Assembly: GCA_033239525.1 (NCBI GenBank)
Contig: BSYO01000008.1
Coordinates: 10,970,150-11,034,149 of the forward strand
DNA from: Nepenthes gracilis
Lineage: Eukaryota > Streptophyta > Magnoliopsida > Caryophyllales > Nepenthaceae
Reading direction: 5' to 3'
DNA length: 64,000 nt
The position numbers were made by a program, and so were the translations under genes. Shown one piece after another: positions 57,145-64,000 of the stretch. How positions within the stretch are numbered: the first letter of the stretch is position 1; each line of letters starts with the position of its first letter. The notes under the pieces were generated by a model, which did no database searches, had not been told where the DNA came from, and saw only the letters and a program-made list of their open reading frames with translations.

Positions 57145-58212
57145 AAAATAAAAAAGTAAAAGAATAAAAAAAGAAAAAGGAAAAAGGAAAAAGAAATGGG
57201 AAATCAGGAAAAAGGGAGAAAGGAGTCGGGGAGAGAGGGAGAAGAGGAGAGAAAGGGGAAAAAGGAAAGAGGTTCAGGGTTGCGTGAGGAGAGAAGAGGC
57301 GGCAGCGCAGCGGCTTCAGCGTCGGCGTGGCTGGGTGAGGCGAAGGAGGCCGGCGACGGCCACGTGAAGAGACACAGCGGTCTAGCGGCAGCAGAGGACC
57401 GGCGGGCAGCAGGGCAACGGCGCGGTGGCCATGCGCAGAGGAGAGAGGGGGACTGTGCGCGCGAGGTGCGTGGGGTAGGAGAGAGAGGCACAAATCGGGT
57501 GCTTCGGGACTTCCTTTCTTCAGATCTGCAGAGTATAATGTTAAGGCAAGTATCCTCTAGCCCTATTCATGGTCTGATTTAATTTCTGATGCGTTTTGAC
57601 TACTGCGAAAGATGTTACTAACATGCATGTATTTTTATATACCCCAATTTATTAATTGTGTACATGTATGTATATTTTATCAAATTTATGATTTGAGGGA
57701 TTCTCGACACCCGGATATATATATATGTTTGTGTATCCGTATATTGTGGAACCATGAACCAACACACACGCTATCACTACGTGACCATGGCGGTCCGAGA
57801 CTCTAGGGGTCGATTTGTGATCCGAGGCATTGGCTATTTGTGGTGCCGCTCCCGACGGGGAGGCTTAGTCCCAATGGGGACGTATATAATAGATTACTTC
57901 CCCCGGAAGGAAGGTTGAGACATTTTGTAGTTAACTTATCCTACTGTGTATTTAATTGAGAACCTCCCTTGAGGCTCAGTGGGATCCCACTGAGTTGTTG
58001 TAATGTTGAATACCTCCCTTGCGATATTTGGATAGCAGGTCGTATATTGTGTTTGTTCGAATTTATATCCGATGAGATCTTGTGCGAGGTTTATTATGTT
58101 GGGTCCTGTATGTGTTTGGATTGTCATGGCTGGGTTGGGTTATTATGATTAATTGAATATATATTATTAATTTTATTTTGACATGCGAATATTGTGTTCT
58201 TGGGTCGTAACA
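56884..58212 (+). mobile_element. Element B 3' LTR, internally deleted
   Basis: 1329 bp from TGTAATATTTCGGATCC to GGGTCGTAACA. It has one copy of the 573-bp unit, then jumps at about 57968 from GAGAACC to sequence matching 53104 of the 5' LTR. CTCAGTGGGATCCCACTGAG, a 20-bp perfect palindrome, sits at this joint. Confidence 0.85.
57073..57142. repeat. Palindromic (AAT)n(ATT)n tract
   Basis: About 13 AAT units run directly into about 11 ATT units, an almost perfect inverted repeat with no spacer. The 5' LTR of the same element has only the AAT part. Confidence 0.9.
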
Positions 58213-59222
58213 CGACCGATAACTCATCAATTCTATGTGGGGTCTTTAAAATCAATGCCAACCTCGTCACAATTTCAACAGCAACTTCAATTGCGGATGA
58301 GAAGATAACCAGACTAATCATCTCCTCTGAGAAATATACTCAAATTACTATACAACCAAAAAATCCTTAATAACTACAGAATAATTTTCAGATGTGGTCA
58401 CATATACCAAATAAACTTGACACACATTTTTATCAAATAACTTGCAGGCAAAATAGTATCAATTTGTTCGCCACTTGATTGACTCTTCTTCATATTTAAA
58501 ATTCACAACCCATATTGCAAATTCGAATATTCTTATCGAAATCATTTACACTAGTATAGTGACTTACCAACCGAATCACTCCTAATATCGCATCGAAGTT
58601 CAGTACATCAAATGAAATCTAATCAATCAACCATTTATATCTGTTGGCCCAAACTGACACCAAAATCTGCAATTTTAGTAGACAAAGGTTTACCTATCAG
58701 GGGTAGATATCATCAAAACTCATTCTAGAAATCTAAAAAACTTACAAAATTACACATAATTTCAAGGGCCACAGACTTATTCCCTTACCTCCAACAACTA
58801 AATTCATCTTCTTTACTATCCCAAATGCCCAACGAAGAGGGACTTTTCTAAAAATTGTCTCCGCAAAACATCTCAATAAGTGGAATGCAACACTGAGAAG
58901 CCTACCATCGACTTACCTCACTCTCTAACTTATGGGTAGCAGATTGAACTTCGTCAGAACAACTAATAACTTCAAACACTTTCTCCACCTTTTAAAACTC
59001 AATTTAAGCATTGATCGGATCAAACATTTTTAAAAATTTTCAAACCAGCCCACTCTTAATTATTCAAAGGGCGCTCCATTTTACCCTTAATCGACTATCA
59101 TCTACATAGTAACTAAACTCTCATCTGACTGCGAGATTATGCTGCCCATTATGTTCTTCATGTGACTAATCATAACCAAATAATCGACATTTCAATTCAA
59201 ACCTAAAATTTTACAACTCAAA
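58213..59222 (-). pseudogene. E0 gag-protease relic
   Basis: Reading from 59222 down: KVEKVFEVISCSDEV and HKLESEVSRW*ASQ (about 59010-58900) are the gag core; NFDAILGVIRLVSHYTSV (about 58600-58545) is the post-protease block. It runs to the element B insertion, beyond which the RT continues at 49909. The frames are broken by several stops. Confidence 0.75.
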
Positions 59223-59398
59223 TGTGAGGTTCCGGATTTAAAAACTTGATAATGATGAGGTTATTAGTATGCTAATGATCAATATTAGACCTATGGAACA
59301 AATAAGGTTGGGTATCAGAAGAAAAGTCGAGGAAACTTTGAATTTGTGTTGCTGAAGCACTGCCAGCAGGCTTGTGCCTGCTAGGCGCTCTAGTCGTG

Positions 59399-59549
59399 GC
59401 TCGAGCGCATTTTCCAGTAGCTCCCCCACCCGCTATCCGCTCGAGCAGGAGATCCAGAAGCAGCCCCGCCCGCTGGCTGCTCGAGCCGCGCTCGAGCGGG
59501 GAAAGCCAGCACCGCGGCCACTCGCTGCCTGCTCGAGCCTCGCTCGAGC
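59399..59549. promoter_or_regulatory. Six GCTCGAGC palindromes upstream of TATA
   Basis: GCTCGAGC at 59399, 59439, 59479, 59490, 59531 and 59542. The last four form two pairs whose members are 11 bases apart, and the pairs are 52 bases apart. The cluster ends 11 bases before the TATA box. Confidence 0.6.
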
Positions 59550-59559
59550 GGTGGCGCAG

Positions 59560-59567
59560 TATAAAAG
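59560..59567 (+). promoter_or_regulatory. TATA box of L2
   Basis: TATAAAAG followed by a CT-rich leader and GGTTTAGGGTTTTT (telo-box-like), a typical plant retrotransposon promoter arrangement. Confidence 0.65.
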
Positions 59568-59939
59568 TCGCGCCTTGCTTTCTCCTCGTCATTTTCTCAT
59601 GGTTTAGGGTTTTTAGAGAGAGAGAGCGCTGATCCTAGTGAGAGAAAGGAGGAGATCGAGGCCGTGGAGTCCAAATCCATTCGAGAACTAGTTAAAAAGG
59701 TGAAAGCACACGTCGAGGCAAGTGTTATCATACTCACTTCTCGTACTCTTTCGTTGTTTTGCTTGATTTTGTTGGGTATTTTGTGTCGATACCCTCCGTG
59801 AACGTTAGAATCATGAGACCCATGATTAATGGCCAAGGAATATGTAGTTAGTTGTTCTAATCATGTCCGATCCACTCGGTTTGGTTTCACCAAATCCTAA
59901 CCCACGAAACTGGGGATTTTTCGTTCCTCGTCCGTGAAT

Positions 59940-60460
59940 CATGAAATTGACCTCAAAATGTGAATCCCCACGTCCCAATAATGCATATATGTCGGCTGCG
60001 GGTTCGATTTTGCACGTCTCGACCCGTTCGTGGTGTTCGAGCCCTCTAAATTGGCCCTAACACTGTTCACCCGAGACCCAAGGTGGAAATTGCATGTTGT
60101 TACCCTCGTAAAATGTTGAAGTGACTCTAAAATATGAGTCCCCATATCCCAATTGTATGTATCTCTCGACCGGATGTCGGTTTTCGCAAGATTTGACCCG
60201 TTCGTGACATCCAGGAGCCTTAAAAGTCCTCTGTTATTGTTTATCCGAAAATGAATGGGAAGTTGCATGCTTCCATCATTGTGTTATGTTAAATTGAGCT
60301 CAAATATGAATCATCGTGTACTAATTGTGCGTACGTGTCCACCGGACGTCCAATCTCACAAGCATCAAACCGTTCACGGCGTCCGGGTGTTCCAAAATGT
60401 GTTCACCCGAAAAGAAATGAGAAATGTATCTGTTATGCCTCTAATTGTTATTGAAGTAAC
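59940..60460 (+). repeat. About 173-bp tandem repeat, three copies
   Basis: CCCGTTCGTG-like text occurs at 60022, 60197 and 60367, and ATGARTCCCC-like text with GTTCACCCGARA spacers repeats in register. Periods are about 174 and 171. A diverged fourth part may follow to about 60500. Confidence 0.8.
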
Positions 60461-60679
60461 GTTTAATTGTTTAAACGTAAATGTAAGCTCCGAAATGTGT
60501 ATCCATGTGCTGGAAGCAAGGGAATGAGTCCCGGAGGTTTCAAAGTGATATAGGATCATCGGATGTAAGGAATCTAATCTCTCTCGTGAACTTGGAATGA
60601 TTTGTTGTAAATAAGGGAATTGAGTCCCATAAAAGGTTGTGAACTGAGCCAGTGAATGGAAGGGAATCCACATTGTGCT

Positions 60680-60752
60680 TTATGATGATATGATCTCCCG
60701 AATGGAGATGTATGTGATGGAATAATCTCCCGGTTGAGATGTATGTGATGGG
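60680..60752 (+). repeat. Short tandem duplication in L2
   Basis: CTCCCG, then GAGATGTATGTGATGG, occurs twice with a spacing of about 32 bases. Confidence 0.7.
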
Positions 60753-61941
60753 AATGAGATTTTTCGAGTTGTGAATGTGTGTGGCAATTGTGGATTTCCC
60801 TTTCCAAGTATGAAAACTAACTTTGAAACTAGGACCATGATTCATAGGGGTAGTATTCTTTAGCATACCATATCCATTGCAATGTGAGCCCCAGGAATAC
60901 TTGGCCACGTATTCTGGTTGCTCGTGGGAGCCGGCGATGTCTGTGGTACGCTTTAGGAAACTACTGTGAAAGAACGAGGATTGCCCTGGTCTTCGGGGGT
61001 GTGGGGCGTGTCGGTTGAACACTACATAGCGAGATGTAGTTGTTCGTTGATTGTTGCGTGGATGCAACCAGGGGTCAAGTGCTGCCGACTTAAAATGTAG
61101 CCGTGGCTTTAGAATGTGTAGCGAACACATTCCAGTCCTCGTTCTCTCGCTTCGTTGGCTAGTACGGTCTACTAGCTCGGGTCCGCAAAGATGATATAAT
61201 AATGAAAATGAATAATGTCCAATCTATGTAACCGTAAGAACCGTGTGAATCCAATGATTCAAGATGTTTCTTGTTTCTTCTCCTGATTCATGTTTGTGGA
61301 GATTCCTTGTATCCTCCCCCGTTCCAGTTCTTGTATATGTCTATGAGATGTGTTTATGATTATACTTGTTGAGCTGTAAGCTCACCCTTACTGTTTGTTG
61401 TTTTCCTTCCAGATGATAACACTTAGCCGGCACCTGATAGTTAGAGCAAGGAGAGAGACTTGCTTAAAAAGATTAGCTGGACGTCAAATGCTTTGAAGAT
61501 TTGGTCCTATTGTTGTAATGAAATGTAGCAGCCACTCATAGATGGATGTGGCCCGTTGTTATTTTTATGGTTTTTTTATACTTTCGCAGATTATGATGAT
61601 ATAGTATGCTTCCGCGTTTGTATTGATATTTTGAGCTTTGTTTTATTTTAGATGGCATCTCTCTAGATCTAATACGGTAGATAGGAGTACTGTATTGGAG
61701 CTATGGATGATATGGCAGATGTTGTGATCCTGTGTGTTGTGTTGTAGGCTTTGTGTTAAGCCTCTGATTAGATGTATGCTTGTACAAAATGTTTTTGAGC
61801 AGCTTGTATTTTTGATTTTTCGTCCAGTTGCAGAGGAAACTCTGCCGGAATTTCTGTAGAGTCCATAGGTTAATTATGGATTTTAGTTTGTATTGCCATT
61901 GACGGATGTTATTTACTGGAAAAATAATCCGGTCCGTCACA

Positions 61942-62056
61942 TCAAATCTCTATTATTTTCCATAAACTGAACTTACCATGCCAAATATTTAATCAATTAC
62001 TTACCTAAAATAACCTAGAACACCTCTCCTTAGTACTTTTTCTCTGATACAATTTT
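61942..62056 (-). other. E0 internal start with PBS
   Basis: The reverse complement aligns with A 42619-42700 (leader after the PBS). The PBS on the minus strand reads TTGTATCAGAG near 62042-62052, a decayed Met-tRNA site. Confidence 0.65.
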
Positions 62057-62157
62057 TGTCACGACTTAGAAACTTATATATAGGTCAATAACAATAATCC
62101 AAAATAATATAAAACTCTAATAAATAATATCAATAACGACAAACCCGACCCGAGTAT
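62057..62157 (-). mobile_element. E0 5' LTR, terminal fragment
   Basis: The plus strand starts TGTCACGAC, the reverse complement of the family LTR end; it matches 11729-11830 closely. After about 100 bases the sequence switches to the opposite orientation. Confidence 0.7.
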
Positions 62158-63112
62158 AATCCTTCCTCAAAGTTGGTCTAATAATTTTGGTTCTCCGATT
62201 TCAGGCATACTTTGTATTTCTATATGTATTTGCATGCATTATGATTTGAGATGCATGATTTGAACCATGAGTGGGCGATAGAAATGTTTCATATGTATTG
62301 ATATGTGTTAAAACCAGAATGTGTTTTATATTTATATGATTTCGTTTCGATTTTTTATAATTTCAGCATATGAGATTATGAAATTTGGATCCAAACTATA
62401 GTTTATGACTTACACGAATGTGATGATGGTTGCAATTATGTGATGTGACCTCAAATCATATGATATGATATTATTTATAAGATTTGGCCAGATCGTTATT
62501 TGTTATGATTATATCCCAAATGGATTATTTGATACATATGATAATTTAGTACAAGATATCTCTTCGATTTTCAGTCACTTTGATGGACCTTGTGGTTTAT
62601 TTTATATGTTTATATGTGACATCTCATTCCGTCTAATTTATATGTATTGTTTTATATTATGATATCTGTTAAGCACTCGATTCACGTTTTCATATTTTAT
62701 CATTTTAGACTAGTGGTATAGATATGCTTGTAGAAATTTGATCATGATCTGATCCAGCATGTCTCTATCGGTGGGTGGATATTTATGTTAGTTATATTTC
62801 AGATCCCAGAGGTGTATTATGATTATTATTTATGGCTGATTGAGGGCCTTAGTCAATGTATGAGGCATTTTGAAGTTGTTATATAATATTGATGAGTTGT
62901 TGTATTGGATACCTCCATTACGATGTATGAATAGTTGGTCTTATGTTATAATATCCGGATTTATATCCGATAAGATATTGTGCGGGTTTTGATGCATTGG
63001 GTCCTGCATTGTGAAACTCGAGTCGGATTTATCATTATTGATGTTGTTTATTGGAGTTTTATGTTATTGTGGATTATTATTATTGACCTATATATATATT
63101 CTTAGGTTGTGA
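62158..63112 (+). mobile_element. Inverted LTR fragment of the A/B/E0 family
   Basis: Plus-strand LTR sequence matching B 52375-53325 (CCTTCCTCAA, GGCATACTTTGTATTTCT, GTGGGCGATAG, CTTAGACTAGTGG blocks), ending GGTTGTGATA. The bases after it (TTGATTTTATCAAAT) resemble a decayed PBS. Confidence 0.7.
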
Positions 63113-63495
63113 TAAGTTGATTTTATCAAATTGTCAAAATCAACATTCAATCTCTCTGCCAGTACATCTAATTTGTTAGAACTATGCTTTGACTATGTCA
63201 ACCTTTAACTACCTATGTTCTAACAGCTTGCATTTTTTAGCCTCTAGTTCTTTTGAGGCATGTCGTTTGTCAATCCGCATGTTATAATAAGTCCATCTTT
63301 AGGCTTATTTACCACCGACCCAGATCCATTGATAATCAGAAATGTTATGATATTTTGATATCTTACATTCGATTTCAAATCTATTCATTTTGTTGCCAAA
63401 CTTATGTCCATCAGATTTTATTCTCTCTAAATTGCTGCAAATTATATGAATGTGAAAAATTATTAGATCTTCATTAATTGGCGTAATTCATGACA

Positions 63496-63497
<2 letters not shown>
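63113..63497. other. Host DNA with candidate small exon
   Basis: No retrotransposon text was recognised. On the minus strand a 68-base open stretch at 63367-63434 is bordered by ATTTGCAG and GTAAGATA, canonical plant splice signals, and reads NLERIKSDGHKFGNKMNRFE. This could be a coding exon of a gene running leftward from the window edge. The protein is not recognised. Confidence 0.25.

Positions 63498-63561
<64 letters not shown>
63498..63561. repeat. (TA)n microsatellite
   Basis: About 32 uninterrupted TA units. Confidence 0.95.
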
Positions 63562-63563
<2 letters not shown>

Positions 63564-63626
63564 ATTACATGACAAACAATGACAAAAATTACAAAAGAAA
63601 AGGAAAAAAACTAGGTGGCGAGTTAG

Positions 63627-63905
63627 GGAACAGGGGATCCTGCTTCTCTTTGAGAGAAGTAGGACTCTACTTCTCCATTTTTAACCATTGAATTAAAAAT
63701 TCAATGGTTGAAATTTAAATTTTATATAATAATATTTAAATAATTATTTTTAAAAAATAATTTTAATTTTTAGCTTAATATTTAATAAATATTAATACTA
63801 TAAAAAAATTTAAAAAATATAATTATGTTTTATATTTTATATTAAATTTAAAAAATTTAAAAATATAATTTTTAGCTATAAATGGGGAAGCAGGATTCCC
63901 AAATC
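63627..63905. mobile_element. Mutator-type MITE with 11-bp target duplication
   Basis: A 279-bp AT-rich element without coding capacity. Inverted ends share GGGGATCCTGCTTCTC (left) and the reverse complement GGGAATCCTGCTTCCCC (right). The flanks TGGCGAGTTAG at 63616-63626 and 63906-63916 are an identical 11-bp direct repeat. Target duplications of 8-11 bp and a non-coding AT-rich body point to a Mutator-like (MULE) MITE. Confidence 0.75.
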
Positions 63906-63916
63906 TGGCGAGTTAG

Positions 63917-64000
63917 TGGTAGTCTGCCAGCTATTGCAGCAAACAGGGGATTTCTAGTCAATTATCGCTCTGACAACAAATTGTACTTCACTCATGGATT
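63917..64000. other. Right edge, unassigned
   Basis: GC-richer than the surroundings. On the minus strand LTRNPLFAAIAGRLPLTR is open for 18 residues and would continue across the MITE site. Too short to call a gene. Confidence 0.2.

Larger units (their letters stand above)
49910..58212 (+). mobile_element. Element B, gypsy inserted in E0 RT
   Basis: 5' LTR 49910-53325, PBS at 53330, relic gag-pol, polypurine tract, and 3' LTR 56884-58212. The target duplication CGACC is perfect (49905-49909 and 58213-58217). E0 pol sequence stops at 49909 and resumes at 58213 on the minus strand. The first two LTR bases are TA instead of TG. Same family as A and E0. Confidence 0.9.
59223..61941 (+). mobile_element. 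Solo LTR L2
   Basis: 2719 bp from TGTGAGGTTCCGG to GGTCCGTCACA, with a perfect target duplication TCAAA (59218-59222 and 61942-61946). It lies in the E0 internal region near its PBS. It is related to L1 and L3 (shared CTTCCAGATGA, ATGCTTCCGC and GGAAACTCT blocks). It has a clear promoter (GCTCGAGC cluster, TATA) and a 173-bp tandem array. Open frames at 59272-59632 and 60540-61130 show no known domain. Confidence 0.9.

Noticed and set aside
60540..61130. 196-residue minus-strand frame in L2
   Set aside because: Antisense to the solo LTR, no recognisable domain, and it overlaps duplicated LTR text.

Overview
This window is nuclear DNA of a flowering plant. It holds one convincing host gene, a short extensin-type cell-wall protein at 7595-8143. 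Almost everything else is decayed LTR retrotransposon, much of it nested. No rRNA, tRNA, CRISPR or prokaryotic operon structure was seen. The species cannot be resolved from the sequence alone.

Layout. (1) 1-4667: Ty1/copia remnants on the minus strand, comprising an LTR, a reverse transcriptase (RT) relic, a protease/pre-integrase relic, a gag relic, a primer-binding site (PBS) and a second LTR. (2) 4668-6893: gene-free DNA and a plus-strand copia-type LTR with a minisatellite and TATA box. (3) 6894-9114: the extensin gene with its flanks. (4) 9115-10627: a minus-strand solo LTR with an 11-bp-scale GC-rich leader and perfect 5-bp target duplication. (5) 11729 to about 63112: a stack of nested Ty3/gypsy elements. 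(6) 63113-64000: AT-rich host DNA with a long (TA)n tract, a possible small exon and a Mutator-type MITE.

The nest was rebuilt from LTR ends, 5-bp target-site duplications (TSDs), PBSs and reading-frame relics. The outermost element E0 is on the minus strand, with 3' LTR 11729-13487, internal pieces 48313-49909, 58213-59222 and 61942-62056, and a 5' LTR end at 62057. E1 (plus strand, 13488 to about 48312) lies in the E0 3' LTR. E2 (minus strand, 24215-37416) lies in the E1 3' LTR. E3 (plus strand, 25939-33727) lies inside E2. E1 also carries three solo LTRs (L3 15483-16885, L4 17189-20466, L1 37516-39642) and element A (40376-47566). E0 also carries element B (49910-58212) and solo LTR L2 (59223-61941). 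By eye, LTR divergence falls from the outer to the inner elements, as the nesting order predicts.

Elements A, B and E0 belong to one family, with gag, protease, RT, RNase H and integrase relics. All three share Asn in place of the first Asp of the RT catalytic FIDD box. Several unrelated LTR families here carry paired GGTCAAC/GTTGACC palindromes, which contain W-box cores, in the promoter part of the LTR. E2 looks like a non-autonomous element with no recognisable coding domain. All domain calls come from reading translations by eye; no database search was run.
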